DNA from: Incurvaria masculella | Taxonomy: Eukaryota > Arthropoda > Insecta > Lepidoptera > Incurvariidae | Direction: 5' to 3' | Length of the DNA stretch: 64,000 nucleotides | NCBI GenBank assembly: GCA_946894095.1 | Contig: OX335642.1 | Location: 30,019,021 to 30,083,020, forward strand | Part shown: piece after piece, positions 54,329 through 64,000 of the stretch | Layout: each line of letters starts with the position of its first letter | Numbering within the stretch: the first letter of the stretch is position 1 | Notes under the pieces: model-generated | Database searches by the model: none | What the model saw: only the letters and a program-made list of their open reading frames with translations | Told to the model about the DNA's origin: nothing | Program-made: the position numbers and the translations under genes

Positions 54329-54537
54329 TTAATTAGTGGGTAAAGGAATATTTAATTTTGATAATTGTTCATACAAATGTATTGTTTTATTATTGCAAAA
54401 ATAATATGTTCAGAGGTACCATTCTCCAGTCAACATTCACACAGTGATGAATCTTTTATACGTAGTTTAGCCAGATGAACCGGAGTGTAGACATGTCCGA
54501 TTCTGTCTGCTTAAGTCTCTGATTTATTTAATTTAAG
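54329..54537 (+). repeat. 209-bp direct repeat, copy 2
   Basis: It lies 679 bp downstream of copy 1. The flanks differ (before: GTACCAGGCCC; after: TTTGTAAAACCG). The 470 bp between the copies has no coding capacity. The repeat does not begin TG or end CA, so an LTR pair is not supported. Confidence 0.9.
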
Positions 54538-54837
54538 TTTGTAAAACCGTTGTGCTGGTCAATTACAATGAAATCTGTTTGAAGGCGAACAAAAGCTCTT
54601 TATTACCTCCAAACCATATAACTCGTATAATAAAACTTGACAGGAATGAAAGTTTTGACGTTTTTAAGTTGAGGCATCATCAAGAGATTCGCTCATGCTT
54701 ATGGTCGCTATTCATGGAGGTGATGAAATAACATTCTTCACCCACATGTCGCTATTAGCTTCGCCTTTTTTTCCCCATTGGCGAGAAATTGTTCGATCGC
54801 CAAATCTAAAACCATCAAACTAAAAACTCCATTTCCT

Positions 54838-55165
54838 TTTTAGGGTTCCGTACCCAAAGGGTGAAAACGGAACCCTATTACTAAGCCTCCGCTGTCCGTC
54901 CGTCCGTCCGTCCGTCCGTCCGTCCGTCCGTCTGTCCGTCTGTCACAGGGCTGTATCTCAGTAACCGTAACAGAGAGACAGCTGAAATTTACACAGAGTG
55001 TGTATTTATTTTGCCGCTATAACAACAAATAGGTAAGATTAAAAAAACTTAAAATTAAAGGGGGTCCCCATACAAAAAACCTGATTTTTTTGTATTAATT
55101 TTTTTACGATGGTACGGAACCCTTCGTGTGCGAGTCCGACTCACACTTGGCCGGTTTTTTCATCT
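54838..55165 (-). mobile_element. (ACGG)n element, complete copy
   Basis: In reverse it runs from TTTTAGGGTTCCGTACCCAA, with about 9 CCGT units at 54895-54935, CACAGGGCTGTATCTCAGTA and TTTTGCCGCTATAACAACAA, to GAACCCTTCGTGTGCGAGTC, GACTCACACTTGGCCGG. Confidence 0.85.
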
Positions 55166-55721
55166 AAGCAAATCGGTCGAAACAAACAATTGTTTCTGCT
55201 ATGCCTCATAACAGAAATAACGACGACCATGGCACCATGCTAGTTTTAAGGCTCCGGCACATCTACAGCGACGCATCAGTTTTGCAACTAGGTAGATTCC
55301 GTAAAGAAACACAGTGAGGAAGATTGTACCTAAACTGGTAATATTATTAAAACTATTAAGCGATCAACTATTGAATGCAATATAGGTACAATACAGTGTT
55401 CTTTTTATTGCCGGAGTATGTATCCATGCATAGCTCTATGGTACTTCCCAGTTTCTAAGGAGAAGAATTATTAGATCGACGCGTGCTCTTATAGATTTTA
55501 AACTGTGGTCTACACAGCGAAGCGAGATCCCGAATTACACATGTATATTTTTGCGACGTACTGTGGTTAGAGCATGAGAGTTATGACAGGACTTGAAGAA
55601 GTGCTAAACTGCTGAGTAACAAGCATTGTGCTTACTTATATCAGTTATCTGCAAATATTGCATTTACTTTCATGTATTTCTTAAAAGGCGACTTACACCT
55701 GTTGCCAGCTACAAACAGTTT

Positions 55722-56127
55722 TTTTTCTGCGACCTGACATGGACGGCTAATACCACACAACTACCGTTATGATATAAGCCCAATACACCACATTCCTGAA
55801 GGAAATAGGTGCCATGCCTGGACCTTCCCTTTATGAGCACGGCTACATTGAACTGAATGGAAAACACGGACAATTTTTAATTGCCGCTTCGACCATCTTT
55901 TCATCCAATGCGATGGTACCAACCCGGGCGGGCTCAAACCCTACCACCTAGTAGGGGAAGGCGACGTACAGTTTAACATGGATTCCGAACCAACGAGCAG
56001 CTCGCATTCGTGACGAAAATGCACTTATCGAACTCGGAAATTGAAAGAAAGTGGTGCATGTCGGGATTGAACCCAGACCTTTGGTACGCTAGGCCAGTCC
56101 CCGCGCCACTAGGCTACGAGCCGCTCT
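55722..56127 (-). repeat. tRNA-headed SINE, full length, close to consensus
   Basis: Tail TTTTTTTTCTGCGACCTGAC, body without large gaps, head with complement of the B box (GATTGAACCCAGACC) and end GCCACTAGGCTACGAGCCGC. It is one of the two least diverged copies, useful as a reference for the family. Confidence 0.85.
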
Positions 56128-56520
56128 TTATGCTATGTAACCGAAAGTTACTTTTCGGATTTCAGGATTTCGCCGGTGGTAAAAACAGGGGTTGGAACAG
56201 CATCCGTGAGTTGGTAATGAAATCTCCATTTGGGGAAGCAGAACAGAGTTAACATCAGAAGTGCGCAAGTTGCATAAACACCAATGAATATAAATGAACG
56301 AGGTCTCTATTCCATATTATAACAAGTATATTTCCTCTCACGTGTCAATAGATTGTTCAATTGATTTGACATAGCTACAGTTCGCTGGGCACTCGACGAG
56401 TACAGTAGTCCGCCTTACACTTTACGAGACAATAACCGAACATGTTTCTATGTTATTTCCATCCTGAAGGTTGGAGTAATGGGGAAGAATACGAAAAGTT
56501 TATTGAAGATGTCACTCACC

Positions 56521-56874
56521 CAGGGCCGGATTTAAAGGTGTGGAGGCCCTAGGGCAGCAAAGTCCTGGAGGCCCCTACCTGTTTATTCCAATAGGTGAAA
56601 TCATATAGTTTGTTGTGTAGTTCTTTTTGCGCAACGCATGACAAAACTTAAATCAAAACCGAAATCCATAAAAAATATGACTATTGTTATTTAATACGAT
56701 ATAAATACACTGTTTTAAAGATACATTATAACTAAAGAATTAAAAAAAATCTTTTTTTTTCATTTAAATTCACAATAATATTTGGATTTACCAACCATTT
56801 ATTTGTATTAGATAAGTACGATTGTGGAGACCCCGGGCGGTTGCCCCGGTTGCCCTCCCTTAAATCCGGCGCTG
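56521..56874. mobile_element. hAT-like MITE with 8-bp target duplication
   Basis: Terminal repeats CAGGGCCGGATTTAAAGG and CCTTAAATCCGGCGCTG. The flanks are CACTCACC at 56513-56520 and again at 56875-56882, a perfect 8-bp duplication. CAG-starting ends and 8-bp duplications are hAT features. It is 354 bp and non-coding. Confidence 0.85.
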
Positions 56875-56882
56875 CACTCACC

Positions 56883-58677
56883 TGACCTTAGAAACGACAA
56901 CGTTGTAATTTCTGTCAAAATTAATTTTTAGATGAAACATGTACTCCATGATGCAGGTATAGTAAGGTTTGGAGGAAAATACACTACCTACCTGACGCGA
57001 TAAATACGCAATACAGCACAGTCTTTCCATTCTTCCACAGACATACAACTCTCACACATGTTTTTAAATCACAGGGGCCGTATACACCGTAAGGAAGTAC
57101 TTATCTTTTTTACACCACCGCTCTGAAAACTTCATCCGTCTTACTTTCGTCACTCATGTCCGATTTGGAATCAATACAAGGTGCATTTTTGTATCAGTAA
57201 AATATAATCCAAAAATATTTAAAAAAATGCTTTAACATTCATTATAAGAATGTTTTAAGTGCATATAATTTATCGTACTGAGAAAGTACGTTGCTTTTTT
57301 CAACGAAGAATTGTATGTAGAATCGACCGTGAAGCAGTGGCACATTGAATTAAGAAAGAGACCTGTAAAAATAAATAATTTATGAATATACATCAAGGCT
57401 GGCCATTAAACGGCAAATATACCTTACACAGGCATTACGTCTCCCAATTACTCCGTCAAAACACAACCAGTTCTCGTGAAGGCTTTCAAAACCTCTCTAA
57501 AATGGCTGAACATTTTCTAACGGAAATACAACCCAGCACTGACACGACAAAGGCCAAAGACAACTCTTATATTTTCGTCAGGGGGTTGGCTAAAGGAATG
57601 TGTCATGTAAACAATTGTACTTTTTCCAATTTTCTTTAATTAAGGGGAATTAATACCTAAATATGAACGTTTTTCTGAACTCGATTACAGTAAAGCCTTT
57701 GGTTTTTCAACATTGAAAAAATTCTGAGGTTATGGAACGTACATTTGCAAAGGTACAAATTGGGGATGTGTACCTTTGCAAACGTCCAAAACACTTGTAT
57801 AATCATCGAAATAAAAAATAATCTAAAGTCATTTTTTCTGTAATCTTTGTATTTAGAAGAATGAAATAAAAAAAATCTTATACCTTTCAGCCATAACGAG
57901 GCACACATCCCCTTTTCTGTTAAAAAAATCTTCTTTTTTTATTTTTTTGACAAAATCAGACTAGTCGTACCTTGCCGAGCGCGAAACGTGAGTATCCTCC
58001 CACTGACATGATGGCACTGGCTAGATTCCGCCTCGCGTATTCTTGACTTTACGTATATAGGCGCCTTAATAAGTCCTTGCTTCACGCTCAACTCTACATA
58101 CATATAACATTTACACATCTCTTTTCAGTTCTTTTTCGCTGCGATTACCGAACCGGCTTATGATAAAATATGACAAAGCTGGATGGAAGATGAATAAACA
58201 ATACGATACAATACAAATTTGTAAAAGACTATTATAGGTTAATTGAGCAATAAATTTTAATTTCTCTGACAAATATCCTGACAATCCTATTGATCCTATG
58301 AATTTATTATTTATTATTGTATTTTAATGATTACAATTTTTACTTTAATTTTCTTTTTTTTTTTGACAATTATTTTTTATGCTTGCATTGCTGATTTTGT
58401 AAAATTTAAGTATAGTTATAGTTTATTTGAAAAATCTAGACTTAAGTGGGCCTGTTGCCATGATAACGACAGATAATGAACTTTTTATTCTTTAATTTTA
58501 ATTGTATTTAATAGTAATTGTAATTGTTTGACGATTCCAAGTGTTCCCTGCGTCCCAAAGGAGGATGAATAAATACAAATAAAAAAAAACTACATTTTTA
58601 ATTTGTTCTCAGTCTGGGAAACCACCCCTATTCTTGTCTTGATCTCGATATGTTCTCACTATATGTAAGCTTAACGA
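56883..58677. other. Intergenic, downstream of the ERMP1-like gene
   Basis: It contains a piece of the second tRNA-like SINE family (57320-57420), a 14-bp hairpin at 57744-57782 (TTTGCAAAGGTACA) and two AT-rich tails with AATAAA near 58190 and 58570. The last 200 bases are probably the 3' UTR of the ERMP1-like gene. Confidence 0.45.
58484..58489 (-). terminator. Poly(A) signal of the ERMP1-like gene
   Basis: AATAAA on the minus strand, 190 bases past the stop at 58678. Further copies lie at 58308-58303 and 58315-58310. Confidence 0.45.
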
Positions 58678-61600
58678 CTAGAATACATATTCAATTAGCA
58701 TCGTTATGTACGGAACGATGTTGAACCACTCCGGCAGGGAGCCGACGAAAGCGGCGAACTCCGGAGTCAGCTCGTCTTCGTGGTGGGTCTTGTGAGCGTT
58801 GAACGCCACGTCCAGGAGCGGGTCCGTGTTAGGATTCAAGCCTCCGGCCACCTGAGGTCACAAAGTGTGTACGATCAAGTGCATGTTCGGATGGAACTGT
58901 AGTTTGGGAATAGTTTCTATGAATGAATTTACTTGATTTTTTGTGTTTAAGATAAGTGAAACAATATCTGTGTCTACATATTTTATTATTTTAACCAAAA
59001 AAATATCACGACTCAAACCAAAGCGCAAATATTTTTTGTAAGCAGATTTTCTTTTTGCTGTCATTTGACTAAGTTTACAAAAAATCTAAAATCGGATGCG
59101 ATTCTAATTTTAAAACATTTTTTTAGTCCATACTACTAAGGAGCCTGATATGTAAATCTACACACCATAAAATGAGAAGCATAGTCAATCTTCATAAAAT
59201 TAAGAGCAGTAAGTAGTACAAGTACAGCTCGTGGTCTAGGAGCTAGAGGACTTGCCTTTCATGCGAGAGGTCTGGGTTCAAATCCTCGCCCGGACATGCA
59301 CCACTTTCTTTCTCTTTCTGAGTTGGATAAGAGCATTTTTTTACGAATGCGAGCTGTTCCATGGTTCGGAACCCATGTAAAACTGTAGGTCCCCTTCCCC
59401 TACTAGGTGGTAGGGTTGAGCCCTGCCCGGGTTGGTACCACCGCATTGGATGGTTGTTTGACTATGTTTGAAGCGGCAATGAAAAATTGTCCGTGTTTTC
59501 TATCCAGTTCAATGTAGCCGTGCTCATAAAGGGTAGGTCCTGGCATGGCACCTAATTCCTTCGGGAATGTGGTGTATTGGGTTACTATCAGACAGTTAGT
59601 TATGTGGTTTTAGCCATCCATGTTAGGTTGTTTTAAAAAAAGAAAAAAAAAAGTCAACCTCACCTCAAGTTGGAGTGCGAAAGGGAACGGCACGAATGTG
59701 TCCTGATGCGTGCACGTCGCGTGGAACACGTAGTAGACGGGCCGGCCCGCCTTGGAAGTGACGTTGGCCACCGCCGAGCGGAACGACCAGCCGCGCAGCG
59801 TCACGCCGTCGCGGGGCCACAACGCCAGCGACATGTGCGCGGTGCCTGCGGGAGTCATCCGCCCTAATAGTTTATTTATACCGTAAAAAATTTCTCTACT
59901 CACGGTGCAGGCGTTTTTTACTGTGTGAACGGTGACAGTCACAGTGAACTGTCAGGCCCGTCAGCTGCTGCGAGTAAGACGATTCGGGCGGGCAGTTTTT
60001 GGAACTATGTTCCTTATCGCGCGTTTGGCGGATGGGAGCTACATGAGAAAAAGTGTCCGAGTTACACTTTTACTGTAACCCCTTATTACGGTCGTTACTT
60101 GTCTTTTTTTCGCAAACAAAGGGAACTAGAAGCACATGTATCAAAACGTGATTCTGGCAACAGCAACGAATACATACCATGGGAGCAGCTGTTCAAACCA
60201 AGTAGATATCGTAAGTGCCCCCTAAACTCACACATGCGCAAGATAATTAAAACATTACTTCATAATATCTTGAGAGCGCAAATAGGTTCCTATCCTAAAG
60301 CAAACATTTCGTCTTTTTCATTAAAAATTGATTGAATGTAAAACGATTGAATGTATGGAGAGACATTTCTTTCAATACATTCAATCGTTCAATTCAATCT
60401 TCCAAATTTTTCGTGATGCCAAAACCGTGCTTCTTTTACTTTTCTATCGGTATGTTTATTCACAGCTGTTGTCTTAATCACAATTTGGAGACATGTGTTT
60501 CCATCCCGTTGTCTCGTGTTTGATTTCAAAACTGATAGGACGGATCTACACCCTACCAAATACGAATTGAGGTGGTAACCTATGAGAACCTTGTGGAGTC
60601 TACGCAGGGTGCCGCCAAATAAAGTCACAAAGTCAAATTTGTGTGTGACACAGATTATGCAACCACAGAATGCAGAATTTTCGAACATGGGAATGTTCCA
60701 GTACCAGATCATGGCCCAATTACCTGTCAGAGTAAAGTTGATTGTGCAGAGGCCTGCAGTGCATGTCTTGGCGACGAGATCCACTGACGGCACCGGATTG
60801 AATGGCGCCGGTGGAGGGAAGTCAATCCATACGCTGAAAGGCCTGGAAAAGGGGTAGTTATATCTAAACATGTGATTTAATTAGTCAATAGCGTGAGTGC
60901 AGAGCGAAGTGTGAAGCAAGGACATATTGATTTTTTTTTTTATGTGACTGGACATGATGGCTAATACTACACCTTCTGTCATGGTATTAGCCCAACACAC
61001 CACATGGGAACTAGGTGCCATGCCAGGACCTTCCTTATATTGCACGGCTACATTGAACTGGATGGAAAACACGGACAATTTTCATTGCCGCTTCGACCAT
61101 CGTTCATTCAATGCGATGATACCAACCCGGGCGGGATTAACCCTACCACCTAGTAAGTAAGGAAGGGGACCTACAGTTTAACGTGGAATCCGAACCACGG
61201 CCAGCCTCTCTCAACGGTCTAATGGTCACCCATCCAAGACCAGACCGGACCCAGCGTTGCTTAACTTCGGAGAGCGATCGCCGAAGTGTCGCGCCACTGG
61301 GCCACTGAGGCTGACAAATGATAAAATAACGATTGATAAAAGTGTCACGTAACTTCAAGGAGTAATTCTGTGTTAAGTCATTCACTTCCTTAGATAGATC
61401 AATCCCTCCTTATGCCCTCTGCAATAAAGCGAATTTCGCACCCAAGTCTCCCCAATATCGGCCTTTCGACACCTCAGTCAATATCGAATGAATGTAACGC
61501 AACAAATTTAACGAAGACTAAAATATCTTGGTCAAATCCCTTCTGACACTCAGACAGAGTCAGGCTAAATCGACGTGACGGCGGGTGCTGTTCACAGTCC

Positions 61601-63760
61601 ACGTCCAAGCTTCGGACCCCAACTGTCACGCCATAGTGCTCTTGCAAGACGCGCTCCCTATGCTGTCGGACAAGTCGAGCTGACACTCACACCGAGTCGG
61701 CTGTCCTTGGCGTGACGGTGGGCAGCCGGCAGTACAGATGCCGCTCACAGTCCGCGGCGAAGTCACCGCTGGCGCGGGCCGACCCCGCGTGCTCCAGCAG
61801 CGTGCGCGGCGAGTTCACGTCCGTGTGGCCCGCCCACACGCCCGAGTCGAGCGACGCGACCGTCACGCCGCCGACGAGCTCCTGCGAGCGGCGCACCGTA
61901 TGCTGCGCAGGTCAAGCTGAATATTGAATACTATGTGTGGTGTGCACGCAATAAGCATGTGTGACGATATGGTAACAACAATAGATAATAAAGAAGGATA
62001 TATGGCATCTAGCGTGCCTACTATGAGACCCGCTGTCTCCATTTTTCAAAAACCATCAACCCAACTTAAACGTACATGCCATATGCAAACATCATCACAG
62101 ACATATTGGAGGTTTTGTGTGGGTGGCAAACTGGTGGGAACTGACTTCACGAAGGCATTTTTAGAGCTACTACTAGGTGGTAGGGTGAAAAGATGGTCGA
62201 AGCGGCAATGAAAAAATTGTCCATGTTTTCCATCCTCCTGGCATGGCACCGAATTCCTCCGGGAATGTGGTGTATTGGGCTAATATCCTAACGGTAATTG
62301 CGTGGTATTAGCCATCCATATCAGGTTACATAAAAAAATAAATATGCTAAGCTTAACATAAAAAAAACTGCTCGCGCACGTTAGGCACTTTAGCGTTATG
62401 GCAAGTAACTTATAATTGATGGAAAAAAATCAAGCTAAACGTACATTCAAACAAGTCGGGTATGTGCTTCTCAAGTTACAAGTGGACAAATATTGATGTA
62501 CTCACGAATATATTGTATCGCTGCGGTGCGGGATATTCCGTATCGACGTTGTAGATGGTCAAGGGCAGGAACATCAAAATGAGGGAAAGCACCCCCATCG
62601 CTGACCCCACCAGCCACAGCCTTCGACGCGAGAACAGGAGTTCGATGCCCGCCTGAGCAAAAACAATTTCGTGACTCCACATCATATTGACTAGAGTCTA
62701 CACAGCAACTCCTATATGAGCAGGTTCTCAAGATTACACAGATTCAGTATCAAATTAGACTATCCTAATTTCAGACATCAGAATCGACCCTAACAGACAA
62801 TGCTTCTATTATAAACTAGATAGGTCAGTTGTGAACTCTATTCCTATCCGCATCACGTACATTTTTGAGTTAGCACATACATTTTGGCTTTTTAGGGTTC
62901 CGTAAACAAACGGTGCCAACGGAACTCTATTACTCAGCCACCGTGTCCGTCAATCGATCTGTCCTTCCTTCCGTCCGTTCGTTCGTCCGTCCGTTCTTTG
63001 GTCCGTTTGTCACAGGGCTGTATCTCATGAACCGTATTAGATAGGGAGCTGAAATTTTCACAGAGTGTGTATTTATTTTGCCGCCAACTAACAACGAACA
63101 ACAAAATTTAAAAATTATAAACAAAATCCCATAAAAAAATTAGATTTTTTTGTGTTAAATCTAGTACGATGGTATGGAACCCTTCGTGTGTGAGTCCAAC
63201 TCGCACTTGGCCGGTTTTTATAATGTTTGGAGATTTCTCCTTCAGAAATTGTTCCTAATAAGAAAAAGTATCAAACTAGAAAAAGCATAAAAATTAATTG
63301 ATTTTTTTTAACTGCTCTTTTTAAAATATTTAAAAATTACTTAGTAAACTGTTGGTACTTTTTTGGTGAAGTCTGTGTTTTGTATGCATTATAATCACTT
63401 CTGTAGATACTAACATTTTTCGTTTGAAATGGAAATTTTGCCATTGCAACCAATTTAATCATGCAAAGATGTTGGCGACATGTCCCTGTTGTGTCCCAAA
63501 CTAATAGAAAATGGGAATATGGAATATTAGAAAAATATATAACTTTAAAAATGTTATAGAATGAAATAAATGTCTCACGAGCGGTAGACAGGCCAGTGTG
63601 ACCAGCACAACGTTGATGACGGCGACTACGTAGTCCGGACGATTCGTCAGCGAGCGACCCATCGTGGGCAGCATCAGGGCGTCCATCTTGAGAGCGAGCG
63701 AGAACAGGAAGAGCAGCGACGGCACGGAGAGTGCCACCTCCATCAGCAGACGCTGCCAGG
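58678..63760 (-). CDS. ERMP1/Felix-ina-like ER metallopeptidase, C-terminal 337 codons (6 exons, 5' part off window)
   Basis: The exons in transcript order are 63760-63579, 62652-62506, 61902-61691, 60842-60724, 59845-59664 and 58851-58678; phases agree at all five junctions. The first two exons encode three membrane segments (MEVALSVPSLLFLFSLAL, YVVAVINVVLVTLACLPL, LWLVGSAMGVLSLILMFLPL). The next exons form the lumenal domain: PAPQRYNIFHTVRRSQEL with SLDSGVWAGHTDVN, CERHLYCRLP, TINFTLTGTAHMSLALWP and LRGWSF, ending VPYITMLIEYVF. ERMP1 relatives are ER multi-span M28 zinc peptidases. The peptidase domain and its zinc ligands would be encoded beyond 64000, so catalysis cannot be judged here. 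Introns carry a 5S-headed SINE, two tRNA-headed SINE copies, an (ACGG)n element and, beyond 63804, a TTAA element. Confidence 0.85.
59224..59652 (+). repeat. tRNA-headed SINE, full length, in the last ERMP1 intron
   Basis: Head GCTCGTGGTCTAGGAGCTAG; B box GGTTCAAATCCTCGCCC near 59275. The complete body ends TTAGCCATCCATGTTAGGTT and poly(A). Opposite in orientation to the host gene; its end lies 12 bases from the splice donor of the preceding exon (59664). Confidence 0.85.
60342..60389. repeat. 15-bp perfect inverted repeat in an ERMP1 intron
   Basis: AACGATTGAATGTAT at 60342-60356 and its complement at 60375-60389, with an 18-base loop. A near-copy of the left half (GATTGAATGTAAAACG) lies immediately before it. 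Confidence 0.7.
60931..61315 (-). repeat. 5S-rRNA-headed SINE, full length, best copy
   Basis: Read on the minus strand the head (61315-61197) contains TCTCCGAAGTTAAGCAACGC followed by TGGGTCCGGTCTGGTCTTGG and ATGGGTGACC, which are the internal promoter (A box to C box) of 5S rRNA. The body from about 61190 to 60950 is the same as in the tRNA-headed family (TGTAGGTCC, ACCATCGCATTG-like, TCCAGTTCAATGTAGCCGTG). It ends CCATCATGTCCAGTCACATA and poly(A). Confidence 0.85.
61985..62120 (+). repeat. Dispersed CATCTAGCG repeat
   Basis: GGCATCTAGCGTGCCTACTA, GACCCGCTGTCTCC and CAACCCAACTTAAACGTACA match 3636-3705 and 7645-7725. Confidence 0.5.
62164..62343 (+). repeat. tRNA-headed SINE 3' part with internal deletion
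   Basis: CTAGGTGGTAGGGTGAAAAG, ATGGTCGAAGCGGCAATGAA, CTGGCATGGCACCGAATTCC and GTATTAGCCATCCATATCAG with poly(A). Two internal deletions are evident compared with 59224-59652. Confidence 0.75.
62893..63222 (-). mobile_element. (ACGG)n element in an ERMP1 intron
   Basis: TTTTTAGGGTTCCGTAAACA, diverged CCGT units at 62945-63005, CACAGGGCTGTATCTCATGA, CAGAGTGTGTATTTATTTTG and GAACCCTTCGTGTGTGAGTC with GGCCGG. Confidence 0.8.
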
Positions 63761-63803
63761 CTGCGAGGGGGAGTTTCTTAGGAATGTGATATGTATATTA
63801 CGG

Positions 63804-64000
63804 TTAAGGCGGCCCATCCCGCTCATCTCCCCATACAAAAGGGGAAAGAAGATCACGCCCATATTTCTTGTCATAGATCCAAAATTTTGCTCAAAATAGC
63901 TTTATTGGACCGAACTAGATGTCTGATGACTATTGGCATTGTAAAATTGTGATTGGTTTCTAAGTTATAAGGTCCGAAAGTTCGAATTTTTCGCGCGTTT
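63804..64000. mobile_element. Left part of a second copy of the 43278 TTAA element
   Basis: TTAAGGCGGCCCATCCCGCT at the start, then the same order as 43278-43475 (CATACAAAAGGGGAAAGAAG, ATGTCTGATGAC, TAAGGTCCGAAAGTTCG) with about 10 differences in 195 bases. It is cut by the window edge. Confidence 0.8.

Noticed and set aside
53650..54537. Miniature LTR retrotransposon
   Set aside because: The direct repeats lack TG/CA ends, no primer-binding site or polypurine tract is visible next to them, and no flanking target duplication was found.
61197..61315. Functional 5S rRNA gene
   Set aside because: Only the internal promoter half is well kept; the sequence runs on into a SINE body with poly(A), and several diverged copies exist.

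Overview
The window looks like nuclear DNA of a moth or butterfly (Lepidoptera). The genes are split by introns into GC-richer exons with GT-AG junctions in AT-rich surroundings. Most of the rest is dispersed repeats of kinds I associate with lepidopteran genomes: a tRNA-headed SINE, a 5S-rRNA-headed SINE with the same body, small Helitrons ending in CTAG, TTAA-flanked fold-back elements, and an element carrying (ACGG)n. Family assignments rest on recognised motifs and on reading frames that stay consistent across every exon junction; no database search was possible.

Three host genes can be assembled. (1) Plus strand, 10175-19088, seven exons, 1438 residues: an MSS51-like MYND zinc-finger protein with a lysine/glutamate-rich N-terminal region of about 1000 residues. 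(2) Minus strand, 37296-19816, six exons, 385 residues: a secreted GH56 hyaluronidase. Its second exon lies at the head of a near-perfect 333-bp tandem array (four copies), and a decayed copy of its fourth exon lies in the next intron. These two genes converge, and their poly(A) signals lie about 30 bp apart on opposite strands. (3) Minus strand, 63760-58678: the last six exons (337 codons) of an ERMP1/Felix-ina-like endoplasmic-reticulum metallopeptidase. They hold the last membrane segments and the lumenal C-terminal domain; the M28 peptidase domain lies beyond the right edge.

Mobile DNA: an apparently intact non-LTR retrotransposon of the CR1/Jockey group (about 4.9 kb, minus strand, 53285-48364) carries ORF1 and an endonuclease-reverse transcriptase ORF2. 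It interrupts the C-terminal reading frame of an older plus-strand element, and that frame resumes on the far side. About 25 SINE copies, eight copies or pieces of the (ACGG)n element, at least four TTAA fold-back elements, one hAT-like MITE with an 8-bp target duplication, two Helitrons and several other inverted-repeat elements fill the introns and intergenic DNA.

Layout: 1-10 kb repeats; 10-19 kb MYND gene; 19.8-37.3 kb hyaluronidase with a 7.6-kb first intron; 37.3-47.7 kb repeats without a recognised gene; 47.7-53.5 kb nested retroelements; 53.5-58.6 kb repeats; 58.7 kb to the end, the ERMP1-like gene. Nothing shows that the three genes work together; they are simply neighbours. The points most worth a second look are the hyaluronidase exon array, the two SINE families sharing one body under different polymerase III promoters, and the retrotransposon nested in an older reading frame.
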